Of a stretch of 64,000 nucleotides of DNA, positions 1-12,231 are shown one piece after another; position 1 is the stretch's first letter; every line of letters starts with the position of its first letter. Below the pieces are notes generated by a model, which was not told the origin of the DNA, ran no database searches, and saw only the letters and a program-made list of their open reading frames with translations. Source of the stretch: Pyrrhosoma nymphula (lineage: Eukaryota > Arthropoda > Insecta > Odonata > Coenagrionidae); the NCBI GenBank assembly GCA_963573305.1, contig OY754337.1, forward strand, positions 73,009,094 through 73,073,093. Reading direction: 5' to 3'. The translations under genes were made by a program, and so were the position numbers.

Positions 1-226
1 AGTGAAAATCATCGGCAACTTCCTTAAAAAATCGTTGTGTTTTATAATGTGTTACTGTGGCCAAGCATTGGATATATTTCATTCAAGTTTTGTGGTATAT
101 TCGGCGTTTACTTGAACTTTGGATGCTACTTTTTAAATGCCTTGTAATAATGACGTGTGTTGTCGAGTGATTTAGCTGATTAATGTCAGTATACTGACAG
201 TACACGTGTTTAACGATTGTGCACCT

Positions 227-918
227 GACGGCTATTACTGTTTTCAATCTTGTCAATCGTCCATTGATCATGTAAGTAGCCCATTAAATAAATGTGTTCA
301 TTAATAAAATTACATATTAGAAAATTATTCAGTTTAATATCCATGTATCATTGTTTCAACAAATGTTATTCCAATGAAGTTTGCCCAGCCGGTGTGATAT
401 GCCAATACTATATACCTACACTTTAGGAGTGATGAAGTGTAACGGATACTCGAAAGTACAATGGTATTCATTATCTGACTGGTACATACATTTCAATAGC
501 GGAAATTAATCAATATCGTGAATATTCGTCTTCAGAAATTTCAGTTAGTGAAACGTCGTGCAATTGTAACGTCAGTTAACAGACGGCTATTACTCTGTTT
601 TCAATCTTGTCAATCATCCATTTATCATGTAAGTAGCCCATTCATTAAACGTGTTAATTTATCAAATTACATGTTAGATAATTATTCAGTTTAATATATA
701 TATATCGCTGTTTAAACAAATTTAATTCCCTTGAAGTTTGTTGATGCGGGATGTCTTTCTGTCGGGAAGATTTAATAATTGCCCTTTCGGTGAGTTTTAA
801 AATAGGATGAAGTGTAACGGAAACTCGAGAGTATAATGGTATTAATTATCTGACTGGTACATACTCTGAAATAGCGGAAATTAAGCAATATCGCGAATAT
901 TCGTCCTCAGAAATTTTG
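227..918. repeat. Diverged direct tandem duplication, period about 355 bp
   Basis: Two copies in the same orientation begin at 227 and 582, each opening with GACGGCTATTACT. They share blocks such as TTTTCAATCTTGTCAATC, CATGTAAGTAGCCCATT, ATTATTCAGTTTAATAT and TTATCTGACTGGTACATA, and end in TTCGTC(T/C)TCAGAAATT near 540 and 915. Substitutions and small indels are scattered, so the duplication is not recent. No coding frame or terminal repeats are seen. It could be a low-copy satellite fragment or a duplicated transposon tail. Confidence 0.85.
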
Positions 919-2814
919 TAAACATAGCAGACTAATCCTTCGCTTCTACAGCTGTGAAAAGGTACAGTGGATATCATTGGCTCTCAAAAGTAGGTCACTG
1001 AAATATGTCCAATAGTCAGCTTTGGCTTCAGAAATTTTCATACCCTCACTTTTCTCCTTCCGGTACAGCCGGCTGAAGTTTCTCCACCCAGTTACAGACT
1101 ACGGTCGGGTGAGATTTTCGGGAGGAATCTCGCTTCTCCTGTCTCCGGCGCCCCAAGTTACAGACTTGGGCCCCAGAAACCAAGGAAGTGCTGCGTATAC
1201 TAACATGCTAACATGGGTTTACATACTACTCACGATACATTTTTACATACTACGCAGGCTTGGGAAGTGTGTGGCTTCGTATGCTCTTCAGTTTTATCCA
1301 TAGTATATTTTGAAAAGTTGTTCAGTGTTTCATACATCGTCCGTCATGATAAATCCTCCTCCAAGAACGGTATATTGACTGTAAATGAAATATTTTTAGC
1401 TTCGAAAAAGAAATAAAAACGATTATAATGATCGTCGTCGTAACTAATACAACATTAGTAGAACGTGGCAGTGATGTGATGCAGGGGTGAAATGAAGGAA
1501 CCAAATGCTATATCAAATGCTATCCCTATAGTACTTTCCTCCTTTTCGTTTGGATGAGGCTTACCTCACTAATGGAAATCTCTTCGGTATTATATCAGCA
1601 ATTGCGATGAATTGGGAAGAAATTAACATGCTGATGACATGTATGTGTTCAAGAGCACCATAAAGTAAGTGCTAGAAGAACATGATTAGAACATTTATAA
1701 CGTAGGTAAATTATTACGTAGCGTAAACGTATTATGTAAATGTTACGTATTACGTACGTAAACGTATTAAGTAAAGAAAATTAATAACGTTGCGAAAACA
1801 AACGAAAACATAGGAGGAGATATAATAGAGCTGGTGGAGTGTTTCTCCAATAAGGGAACAGGATTACGTGAGATGGACGAAGCACGATGCCATAATTAAG
1901 TGAGGCCCGTTTACATAGCTGAGAAAGAGTTATAGGTGAAGACACAGCTACTACATTCGAACTGAACGCGATTCAAAACTTGAAAATAATACCTGAAAAC
2001 ATTCGTACCCTTTTAGAAATCGTACGTATTTGTAGCTCTATACGGATTACTGATGTGGACTAGTAGCAAACTGAGACTGGAGAAGAAGTAAACATTTTGC
2101 AAATTTGCGCTGGAGATGGCTGTTGTTGATCAGGTGAACAAATAAAATAATAAATGAGGAAGTGTACAGAAGAAAATAACACTATATATTAAGAGAAGAG
2201 GCTGATGGATACGGACGCAATAAAGTTGAAAGATGATTGAATGAGGACGTAGCAAAAGGGAAAACCCGACGAGTAATAGTGAAGATATATATTATGTGCA
2301 TGATGATTCATGATACGAGGAATGCAAGGGCGGTGTAGGAGGGGAACTTCCTAAGGATGTAAAGAAAGAACAGGACCTTTGAATAGGAAGGATTTGAGGG
2401 CTGCGGTAAAACATACTTCTTATTCTTTTCCGTTAAATCATTGGCGTCTGGACATCGTCAGCCTTTCACCTCTTTCAGTCATTCATCATTTTCTTCATCT
2501 TCGTCTGTGTTCCCTTTTCAGCTCTTCTCTTTCTTTTAAATAGTTCTCACCCAATTCTCTCTGGATCAACCTCTGCGTCTTCTCCGATCTGGTTTTGCTT
2601 CCAGTACTTTCCTCAGGATTCATTACTGGTCTATTCTATTGAGATTTCCATACCGTCTCAATTGGTCTATTTCTATTTTTGACATTCAGGGTTCATGCTG
2701 GAGTTGTTCTCGGAGTTTCCAGATCTCTTTAGGTTTCATGTCTAACTCTTCATAAGAGTTTCATTTCTGCTGCAATTATTTTGCTTTTTGTTCTGGTTGT
2801 ATTAGGCATATAGA
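919..2814. other. Unassigned AT-rich sequence
   Basis: No convincing gene is seen. A short tandem-like patch at 1,713-1,778 repeats TTACGTA and CGTAAACGTATTA twice. The 2,440-2,770 stretch is pyrimidine-rich on the plus strand and may be an old minus-strand LINE remnant, but no motif could be confirmed. Confidence 0.5.
1713..1778. repeat. Short imperfect tandem repeat, TACGTA-rich
   Basis: The motif ATTACGTA(G)CGTAAACGTATTA followed by T/A and GTAAA occurs twice with a spacing of about 37 bp. It is palindrome-rich because TACGTA is self-complementary. No function is proposed. Confidence 0.6.
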
Positions 2815-2905
2815 GGAAAAATCATTCGCCTTGACCAGGACTCGAACCCGGAGTCCTTTAGCCAGTTAAGTTACCAATTCGTCCTTTTCCCCTGTGGAGC
2901 TTTAG
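2815..2905 (-). mobile_element. tRNA-derived SINE head or tRNA pseudogene
   Basis: On the minus strand an A-box-like stretch (TGGTAACTTAACTGGCTAA) is followed about 30 bp later by a consensus B box, GGGTTCGAGTCC, inside a T-arm that can pair (GGACTCC...). This is the internal RNA polymerase III promoter of a tRNA-like unit. No complete cloverleaf with a paired acceptor stem was found, so a SINE head or pseudogene is more likely than a working tRNA. Confidence 0.6.
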
Positions 2906-4149
2906 AGGAACAAGGTGTTTTAATGCATTTCTATTTCTTAAATCTATGCCTATTTTCCTTATTATTGAATTATTCAACTGCTTTTATACGCTAATGGCTC
3001 CTACTGTTCTCTGCTGTGTTTTTCTAGTAATTTTCACACTTTTATCAACAAATCTTCAAATTGAAAAAAAGAGTGGGGATGATTAGGCTTGGCTAAAAGA
3101 CCGATTTTAGTTGAATTTATTGGTGCCATTTCATTTAATTTGTTCCTTTTTTCTAAAAATTAAATAATAATTGATTTTTCCCCTCTTTTGTTTAACGCGT
3201 TAGCTAACGATGGCGGAGGCACATGAAGTGGAAGGACGGAGAGATAGTGGGTGGCGTGAGACCGTTCTGGACACTTCGTTCTGTCCATCGCGGAAGGCCG
3301 TTCTAGCTTCCAAGGAGCACGTAGGAGAGGAGAAGTGGGGATTTCTCCTACTTCCACTCATCTTCTTTTTCTTATATGAGAGCAGTAATAAGGGAGGGGA
3401 AGGATGCCATTCGGGGTAGCGATGTTATTTCACGCCGCGTGAGGAAACGTGAGGATTTTCAGAAAACCCCTCCCTCAGAAGGCTACTTCTTTTCTTAGTG
3501 TGTTGGTATGGGTGCTTCTGTATTTGTCGACTCCTCTGGGGCGATGATAAAGCCATCTTCATTCGGTTCAGCGTTGGAAGGGAATGTGGGGGGTTGAGGG
3601 AGAGGGAGAAGGCGGTATAAGCCTGGTAAGGGGGGAAGGAAGCAAGGGGCAGGGGTCTGCGGAAGAAACAATTATCACATAGAGGGGAATGGAGGTAGGG
3701 GGGAAAGCAACACAACCGGAATTGGAAGCCAGTGGAAAGAAAGAAGCGTTTCCTTACGGGAAGTGGCGCTCTCATTTCTTGCAAACGTGGAAAAGAGCGC
3801 GCTTCTCTCTCTCTCTAGCGATCGGAATAATAAGAAAATGGAACACAACTCATTGGAGGGACTTGTACGTGAGCAAAAACAAAAAGTCCGGATGGAAGTG
3901 GATAGGTGGCGGCCATCGAGGGAAAGATGGCGGACCTCGCTTATTAGGTGGCGGGAAGATGTGTTCGATGGACGTGACGCCTGGTGGTGAGTGCTTGGAA
4001 CTCCTAATGTGGGAGTAACCTCGTTTTCCCTTCGCGCCGCCGGATATGCTCGCGAATCATCCCCTCATTACTTATGTTAGTGCTAGTGTGAACTAAAGTT
4101 ACGTTAATTTAGCTTAACCTCAGTATTCTTCTAATTATCAAGTGATATG
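2906..4149. other. Unassigned, with a strongly purine-biased block
   Basis: From about 3,190 to 3,980 the plus strand is rich in purines (GGGAGAGGGAGAAGG and similar), with a short CTCTCTCTCT tract near 3,808. Several overlapping open frames occur on both strands here. They are low in complexity and look like by-products of the base bias. No gene is recognised. Confidence 0.5.
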
Positions 4150-4301
4150 AAATTGTAATTGTAATCCGGTGTAACAAAAATAATGTTGGTTACGGTGGAA
4201 AACCTTTTATGGGTCGATTTTGACTACTGTAATAATTGCTTTTTTTATCATGTTCCATGGGAATTATTTTCCCCGAACAATAAACATTCTATTCTATTCT
4301 A
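4150..4301 (+). mobile_element. Probable non-LTR retrotransposon 3' end with ATTCT tail
   Basis: An AT-rich segment ends in AATAAACATTCTATTCTATTCTA, that is, a polyadenylation-like AATAAA followed by a short tandem pentamer tail. Such microsatellite-like tails are typical of LINE 3' ends of the CR1/Jockey/RTE type. No coding remnant is visible just upstream, so this is judged from the tail alone. Confidence 0.4.
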
Positions 4302-6690
4302 ATCCATACCATATCAATATTTTTCTGACTAATTTGTTTTCTTAGAAAGATATGTTGCGCCCAATCAACTGTGGACAGGGTTTATAGCGTCATATCACTT
4401 TTAATGAGTCATTAATGTTCAAATAGCAGTCATTTATTTATCTTGAATTTAGATTTTTAGAATGCCATCCCTTTAACTCATTCGTATTCCATAAATTCTC
4501 AAAAGTAATTTAATGCCTTCATAATGTCCCTCACAACAAAAAACTATTATCAATAAATAGAATCAATGGTATACAAGCGCAATTTTAGTTTTCAAATTAA
4601 CATGACAGTAACAAGAAAAGGTTTACAGATATTAAATATTTTTTGCATTGTTCATGCATTGCTGACAAGGTAACAAGGGAAGAATGAGGTAAAATGGGGA
4701 ATAAATTGAAGAGTTGTATAATTTTAGGTGTTATTTGGCCAAAAATTGTTCAAAAAATGATGGAAAGATGAGCTATTGGAATGTGGGCTAAATGAAACTC
4801 TATGGTAATCCTCCCTGCATCCAGTGTTAAAAACAAAACTTGGGTATGCCAAGATTTTACGGTTATTGAGATGGCTACTTTATCTATTTGAATGTACAGA
4901 ATAAGTGAAGAATAGCATCAAAAGCGTTAATCACGTCCGAGTCGATCTATAAGACAGTTGGTTAGAATTTTACCAGCATATTTGCAATGCAAACGTTTTG
5001 GGATAGTTTCATATTCTGTTTTCGTTCAGTACATTTTCCTTTCGTATGAATATGCTATGCTAAAAAAGTTGGAAACTCAAATATATTTTCGAGTGGAAAC
5101 TTTTACAAACCACAGAGGTACATAAAACTCACGACTCTGATTTTAACGCTTTAGTATCATCAACAGGTGATTTAAAAACGTATTACAATTCCGATATTCT
5201 ATATTATAGTTCTATTCAATGAGTGAATGGGGGAGGGAGAGCAGATAAGAGGAGTATGTGAAAACAGTAATTTTACAACAGCCAAGAGAAGGATGGGAGA
5301 ATATGCGGGGAACAGATATTCACTGAGGAGTTTAACTTCAGGGTCACGACTGCTTTTTAAAATTTCAATCAGTGTTAAATCATAGAGCTTATTTTGGCCA
5401 TTAGTCAAATGCGACTTTCTCCTTAAAATCACTCCGGCGGTCACTTATTAGAACTTGTTTCTCGAAATTGAATTTTTGCAAGGCTAAAACAAATGATTAC
5501 AGCAGCATCGGTTGAACGGTGAACGATATGTTCTAGGAGGCGTATCATATCCATTGTTTTATCTTACTATGATATTAGAATTACAGTGCATAAAATAGAT
5601 ATTCAGGTTTCAAATGTATAGAACATATTTTTTTTAAATAATGATGTATATAAATAAGTCTTGACGTCAAGTAATGGGAAGGATCGACTTTAGGCATAAG
5701 TCAAGAAATGGTATGGAGTTATGTATTCAGTAGGTTTTTTTCAGCTGTAAGAGAGTTAATTATTATTAGAGAGAGAATTATAGTTAATAATTTTGACCGA
5801 TATTTCAAAAAGGGATAAAGTACATACGAAACCATAACAATTTATCTCCTCTGCAATTCATCCCAGTTCGTTATTCAAGGAATTTCTCTGGGAGCTCAGT
5901 TATCTCGTTCTCGTAACCCTTGCACCATTGTTTATGATTTTTTTTCATATCTCGCATGTTTTGAAGGCGTGCGTGTGAACAGAGCTATCAATTTGCCCAA
6001 AGAAAGCCGTGTAAAACGTTGTTAGGGTGGCCTGTTCTAGCAGATAGGGGTAGAAAAACTCACTAAAAGATGAATATCAGGAAGTAGAACATGCCTCATC
6101 CTTTTACCTCCGGCATAAGCCTTGAAGGGATACTCGTTGTGTAGGAGAAACACCGGGAACAAGGAAGCAAAGTCAGAAAAAAGTGGCAAAATAATAAAAG
6201 ATTGATGAATGTGCTGGTGGTGGCGACCTACGTCCATTAGGAGACAAGGATGACGAGAAACACACACCCCTGGATCCCGTAAGGTCCTCGAAAAGTGAGA
6301 TGGAGATATAAAAAGCCCTCGGAGGAAGGGATCTTGATAACGGCTTTATTTATGACCTGTCTCATGGCATGGAATTCCCCTCAATACAGCGGGAAAGAAA
6401 TGAGTCACTAGTAGGTAATGTTTGCAGTGTTGTGAAGAGGTGTATGCTTTGGTTATTGTGAAGCTAAGGGCGAAAGCGTGGCAATTAAAACAGGCCTTCG
6501 GGTTATCCCGTGATTTTGGTTTTCTAATGCGGCATTTGCATTTGCTCCGGAGTTACTGGATTTTTACTACAGATGCGCTCAGCGACGGTAAATTTACCTC
6601 AAAAGCGGGCTTTGAAGCTTTTTTATTGGCAAAGGAAACTGTTGTAGGCTTTATTTTGTGGAATTTATCCATTACTGATGAATTAAATAC
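4302..6690. other. No feature seen
   Basis: AT-rich sequence without a recognisable coding remnant, tRNA-like box or inverted repeat. Short open frames (for example minus 5,199-5,444 and 6,037-6,267) have no recognisable motif. Confidence 0.5.
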
Positions 6691-6838
6691 GTTAGTCAAC
6701 TCCACGTTTAATATTTATTACCACGACCCGGATTTCAACACTTTTTGTCATCTTCTGATGAAGATGACACAAAATGAAGATGACGCAAAGTGTCGAAACC
6801 CCGGTCGTGGTAATAAATATTACAAGTGGAGTTAACTA
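6691..6838. mobile_element. Foldback element with hammerhead-like motif in each arm
   Basis: The two halves are inverted copies about 65-70 bp long. The left begins GTTAGTCAACTCCAC and carries ATATTTATTACCACGACC; the right ends GGTCGTGGTAATAAATAT...GTGGAGTTAAC. At the centre the plus strand reads CTGATGA (6,755-6,761), a stretch ending GTGTC, GAAA (6,795-6,798), CCCCGG, TC. The minus strand holds a decayed version of the same motif. It is a non-autonomous palindromic repeat of the type found again at 12.3 and 37.9 kb. Confidence 0.85.
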
Positions 6839-9136
6839 AGATATATAAATTCTTCCTTTTTGTTGGATCTAGCATAAGGTTATCATTGCTGTCTTGAGTT
6901 GAAGCTCCAAAATTATATGATTAAAATGCTAACGGAGTATCCACGACACTATCAGAGGTGATTATTCCGTGAAACGTCTTCCATTGCTTGCACGCCTGTA
7001 GCAGACTTGGCTACCGCATAGTCTTTATTTCGCGCCCAATACTATCTGTAACGTTCCGTGGATGGCTTGTTAGATTCCGCATTTTATGCTCTTTCATCTT
7101 GTAACCACGTTCTGCAGAAATTCAGTTCCTTATTCCGGAGATATTTAGGCATTTCCGCTTGTTCAAATTTTCCAACAATTCACAACCTAAAACTGTAATT
7201 TTTTAAAAACTTTCTGAGATCAGTTTTTGTGATTGTATTCCATAGAATAAGCTAAACGCTTTCGAAGGAACCTATTCCCGAACTCCGTGCTCAATTTCAC
7301 ACTACTACTAGTTATTGCTACTCTAATTTCACGCTGGCGGAGACGGATGATTTTAGACCCATAATTGTCTGTCATTATTTTAATGTGATGTTGTAAACAA
7401 TTTCATTTACTCTTTCTTCTAAGGTTGTTGGAGCGGTTTTGGTTTATGTAAAATGTTGCATGAAATTTTACATACGTGTTGTTCTCAATAGTGGTATCTG
7501 TTGATAAAAGTGACAAAATTTCATAATACCGAGTTGTATTTTGGCAATTAAATGCTATTTTAACACGTAGTCTTATGACACATGACATATCTCGTAATAA
7601 TTCGATTATACATGTACAGGTTTACATATATAAGCGAAAAAATATATTTCTTACTATTATAAATGTTGGTAAAAATGTCAAGGTGTCACGCCGAGTACGA
7701 TATTCGAAAAAAAATGTAATTTAATTTCGTCAAAATTTCCAATACCACGCCTGGCGAGTAGTAGTACTTAAGTACCTTGTGCGAAAACGTGAGAGACAGA
7801 GAGGGATGTTATTTCACTCTGTTTAGACCTCATCTCTATGACGCCACAGATGACTTAGATCCCAGCACCCATTGATTCATCTCGAGAACTAATAAAAGAA
7901 ATAAAAGTCAGCAGCTTTTAAATATTAAGCGTAGAGAGAGGATGCGATACAGATTTTGGAAGGACTGGCTATAGCCGCGAGAGACATGAACTTAACACGA
8001 AGGGTATAGGTAACACCTATACATCATTAACTGTACTGAGAAAATATTTGAGAGTAGGTGAAACGAATAAAGTTATGACTATTAAATATACGACGAACGG
8101 TTTTGAGAGAACATGCTGGCTGAATGCCGTCTCGGGAACTAGAGGAGAGAGGAATGTAATTAAATAACGCTATAGGAGGACTGTTAGGCTTCATTTGTCA
8201 TAAGAATTGTCTTGTTTGAATTAAGATGAAATTTCTGCTGGGACAAGATTTATATAAGTTACTAAATTATTAGAGAGACACTAGGAGTAGCCGAGGTTTT
8301 TAAGCAAAATTAGCAAGGACTGTGGAGTGGGGAGAGTATGAAGGGAGCTGTCTTAAGTAACATAATTCGCTGATGAGGGCGAGAACGAAAATAATCTAGC
8401 CGTTTTCCAAGAGAAAATTTCCGCATGAGTTGGGCGGTAGAAGTATTTCCCGCCCACGCACGTTTGACTTAAAGGAGGAAATGTTGTGTAAAGTGTCTGG
8501 AAGAGAAAACGTGAAAATGTTATTCTAGCCTGTTTGAATTGGGAACACAGAAACGTGTGAAAGCAAATTACTTCACTCATGCATAAAACAAGCAATTTTG
8601 GGGTATCAAAATACTTTGCTTTGCAGACTTCAATTACAGCATTTTAGAGACGTTTTCATTATCGCATTGGGGTCATTCAACTCCTTTTCGGACATGTCAT
8701 TGACTGTTGACCTATCGATTTTGATGAAAAATGGAATATATTTTTATTTTACAAAAAAGTGAGAATTAAATTGCTAAATGGGCTTTGGAATATTCAGTTA
8801 AAATTTTTAAATTCCTCATATTTATTTAAGCCATAATTTTGCTACAATATATTTTATTATTAATGCATTAATATTCATTTGGTGAGAATGCCTCTTTTTT
8901 CAAGAGAGTTTTGTGCACGCTTTCAGCGACGGCTGTATTCATTCATCACGATTACCTACTTATTGCTTTTGATCCAGAAGATTCAGCGCACTAGCCGTTG
9001 ATTTCTATGGGAGAAGTATTCAATTCTCTGTTAGTATTTTCACTATTTACGAAATATGAAATTGTGAATAGCACTGCCATGGCATAGATAGAATAATACA
9101 ATTCCGAATGCCAATTCACGGTTAATACCAAAAGGG
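6839..9136. other. No feature seen
   Basis: AT-rich, no recognisable gene or element. A small GTATAGGT/ACCTATAC inverted pair lies near 8,005-8,024. The open frame on minus 8,353-8,595 has no known motif. Confidence 0.5.
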
Positions 9137-9203
9137 CACTAATTATAAAAGGATGTTTTTGGAGAGTTGGTCATCAAAAACATCCTTTTACTATAATTAA
9201 GTG
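9137..9203. repeat. Short MITE-like hairpin
   Basis: The left arm CACTAATTATAAAAGGATG (9,137-9,155, continuing TTTTT) pairs with a right arm ending CATCCTTTTACTATAATTAA then GTG (to 9,203), with a loop of about 15 bases. The right arm has a small insertion. It lies immediately downstream of the Copia remnant, in that element's direction. Confidence 0.75.
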
Positions 9204-9463
9204 GTCATAACTATCTCTCATCAAAGGTACTAATAATACATGTTGTTGATGAAAAGTGTACTGAAATTAGCAAAGCTTATTTAACACAGCTCCTCTACCT
9301 GTCTACTACAATTTATTGTCACCAATTCTCTGCGGATTTTTTTGTGTTCTCACACAATTAGAATCATTTAAATTAAGAAAAAGTTTAATTATACTTGATT
9401 TGAGAATATAAAATAAATCAATTTGTTCAGCTCTTTTTGAAGTTTGGTATTCAAGTTTTTATT
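9204..9463 (-). other. Sequence 3' of the Copia gene, possible LTR remnant
   Basis: This AT-rich segment follows the Copia stop codon and would hold the polypurine tract and 3' LTR. No second LTR copy was found in the window to prove the boundaries. Confidence 0.3.
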
Positions 9464-9905
9464 TCACAAATTCCTAATTTCCGTTCTATGTTTTGACGAT
9501 GTTTCAAATGACAATCCCTTTGTAAAAATATCAGCTGTTTGATTTGCTGGAGCAATATACTTAGGAATTTTTTTTAAAACAAGATATCTGCTAAAGCTAT
9601 AGTTAACATCCATATGTTTGAGGTGTTTTGATATAAATTAATTAATGAATGAATACACCTTCACAATACACAATAGGTTGATCAACCATAATTTGCATTT
9701 CATCCATTAATTGTTTTAACTACAGTACCTCTGTTGCAGCTGAAGCCAAATAGGCAAATTCAGTCTTTGTAGATGACATAGGAACTGTTATCTGTTTTCC
9801 AGATCCCCAAACTGTCTACGCACCATAGTCTTTTAATCAATACCCTGAAACAGACTTTATATCTGGATTATTAGCATAGTCTGCCTCTGCATATTCTCAA
9901 GCACA
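9464..9905 (-). pseudogene. Copia (Ty1) retrotransposon pol, RNase H end
   Basis: Minus-strand translation, with frame changes, gives the C-terminal RNase H domain of a Ty1/Copia polyprotein. In order: EYAEADYANNPDIKSVSGY (matching the family's YADADWA...TRRSTSGY), SSTKTEFAYLASAATE (the family's LSTTEAEY block), then in another frame MDVNYSFSRYLVLKKIPKY and ANQTADIFTKGLSFETS (the family's T.DQLADIFTK.L block), ending at the stop codon at 9,464. RNase H removes RNA from the cDNA hybrid during reverse transcription. At least two frameshifts and several stops are present, and no RT, integrase or gag was found beyond 9,905. This is therefore a dead, 5'-truncated copy. The protein ends like a true pol C-terminus, so the 3' end is natural. 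Confidence 0.85.
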
Positions 9906-9940
9906 ATCTATAATATTTTGTCATTTGAAAATAACAAAGA

Positions 9941-9952
9941 ACACACACACAC
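9941..9952. repeat. (AC)6 microsatellite
   Basis: Twelve bases of alternating AC lie just beyond the broken 5' edge of the Copia remnant. Confidence 0.9.
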
Positions 9953-11405
9953 GGTGGAGTTGCAGCCGGGTGACACTAGCTGTGGGTTGGTGACCTCTAA
10001 GAGACAATAATCCTATGTGGTATGCATTCTTTCTTCGTTTAAAATGTATCTATTCGTCAGTAGGCGATGTCAAGTTGCTAAAAAGAGTAACGCCCGCGGT
10101 GCACCCGAAGAAAGCAGTCTTTCAGTACCTCCTAAACCTTTACCCCATGTGGCAAAATACGTAATTTTTTCCACGATTTCTACAAAATATAGTACATGGA
10201 GGCTCATTTCAATGTTTATATCTCTAAAATCTCCATAGCGGAGTGGATGCGGCAACAATCCATTCCACACACTTGCCGCGCCACCTTACAGGCAGGCGTT
10301 GCAGGCGGGTTGGACTAGGCTCGACCGCGCGATCGAAAAAAATAATGTGAAATTCGGCGTCGCAAACGGTCGCAGCATTACTCATCAGATTCCCACTGTG
10401 GATGCTTTGTAGAGTTTCCCCAAATAAGTAACTTCACGATGCTCAGCGATGAAAATAACCATTTCTCTACATATATTAAAAAATGACCAAAAATGAGGGT
10501 CCGCCATTTTGTTTAATATATTTGGTAAATAATGACAAAAAAGTAAGTAGACTACATTAAAACAAAGATAAAAAACTGTTTCATCTGACTGCATCACTTT
10601 TTATTCCAATTCTTTACCCATAAAGGCTTAGCAAGGGCTTGATTTTGAAGATTTCGTGAGAAAATTGAGTGAAGACAATTTTTGCAAAATTTGTGCAACT
10701 TAGGCGTCACGAAAATTGTTAATTGTTGAATAATAAGTAAAATACTTTGCGTCATCGTATGCACAGGTCTTTTGAAAATATTTATGCAAAGTTTCAGCTT
10801 CCTGGCTTGAAAAAATCACTTTTTGACTTTAGGCCAGCTTTTTTCGAGTTCAGTCCACTGGTTGCTGGAGGCATATTCTGGCCGTGAATCTTAGTTGAAA
10901 GCCTAATTAGTTACATAAACGTGATTAAGTGAACTTTTTTTACTATAATTTTAGTTCCAGACGTTCTGCTCATTGAAGCTGATTTCGCCTTCGTCACACT
11001 GGGGGGATGTCATTCTCAATCCCAGGATTACAAATACTTGTTTCTTTGACATATGTTCCAAATCACTACGCTCATCGATAAATTTCTCGCTTTCCAGTCG
11101 TGCTTTCTTCTATTCTCCCATGTATGTATAGAAGATTCTTGCCTCTTCGATTCTTATGCTCTCAGCTCATCTCAATCCAGGAGGCTTTTTTCTGTTGACC
11201 ACTGTTTTCTTGCCATTCAATGACCTAGAAAACCGAATCTTTAATCTTCATGCTCATCTTATCTACACTTTTGAGGTGAATAGCTATCTCTTTAAAATCA
11301 GTCTGACCTTGATACACCAGAACGGAAACGGCGATGCAACATGTACAGAGAGAATCCACTTCGACACTTTTAATTCGTGATTGATGATAAGACTGAAATA
11401 AACGA
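9953..11405. other. No feature seen
   Basis: A short GC-richer patch at 10,260-10,340 contains GCAGGCGTTGCAGGCGG-type repetition. The overlapping open frames at 10,017-10,270 have no recognisable motif. Confidence 0.45.
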
Positions 11406-11907
11406 GGTCTCGTTCGATCTTGTATACGACTACAATGAGAGCATGACGTAATGTGTGCGAGACAAGGACAGGTACCGCGGGCGACCAGCGGTCATTTTGG
11501 ACGTGGGTAATAATTCCCGCCACGTCTCTTCTCGTTACTGCAATGTATGTATTAGCGCAATGATTTTGGTTCCAAACAAAAGATCGTGTTTGGGATTGTC
11601 TAATTAGCCCAATTAGTGGGCTATGTAAAATATTTTTGTTGCTGATAAATTAAAATAAGCAATTAATTTCCAGAAAAGTAGTGGATGTCGGATCCCACCG
11701 AAAATCTCAGATATGGAGGCAAGAAAAAGTATCCCTTTGTTTAGGGCGTCTAATTCACCATCAATCGGTACCGTTATGTCCGACACGGAACGGATGAGAT
11801 GGCTTGTTGAACGTCTCGAACTTGACTTGGCGCGCGTGAGAATTGTTGGCGCAACCACCTCAACGTCCGTTCGAGTATTGCCCGCAAACGCGGTAAAATT
11901 CATTTAA
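11406..11907 (+). repeat. Repeat module copy A with short conserved peptide frame
   Basis: This segment aligns in order with 15,320-15,780. Both start GGTCTCGTTCGATC, run through an ACAATG(A/C)GAGCAT block and a TTTTGG(A/T)... block, and about 360-370 bp later contain an open frame whose peptide begins MSDTERMRWLVERLELD here and MSEVERVRWLKERWKVD in the other copy. The frame here can be read from 11,713 (64 aa) to the stop at 11,905-11,907; the conserved part starts at the internal Met near 11,776. Identity is modest at DNA level but clear in the peptide. I do not recognise the protein; the N-terminus of a transposon-encoded protein is one possibility. Confidence 0.6.
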
Positions 11908-12231
11908 AACCTTCGTGAATTGTCCGCGACTTGTTTATACCCATCGACTGCTTACCCAAACCCGCCCACTCTTACCGTAAACTCTAATTAGGTTCACGCC
12001 TCTTTATGCATGTTCTTCTTGTTTCAAAATCATCCCCCCTGCAAGACATTATTCCTTCCAGTCAATATTTCCTTTATTTTTTTCCTTGTTGTTGTAGTCC
12101 GGTCCAAAATATTGTGAAAATTTTCTATGAAGTCTACAAGTGTCTGTTTGGCCATAAATTACAGCGAAAATTGAAACTAATTAGTCGTTTTTAGGACATT
12201 AAAATGTTACTTGAATATTGGAAGAAAGAAA
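11908..12231. other. No feature seen
   Basis: AT-rich spacer between module A and the next foldback. No motif is recognised. Confidence 0.5.

Noticed and set aside
8362..8400. CTGATGA...GAAC-GAAA sequence resembling a hammerhead core
   Set aside because: The stretch between CTGATGA and GAAA cannot form a stem beyond one base pair, and no TC with a palindromic block follows.
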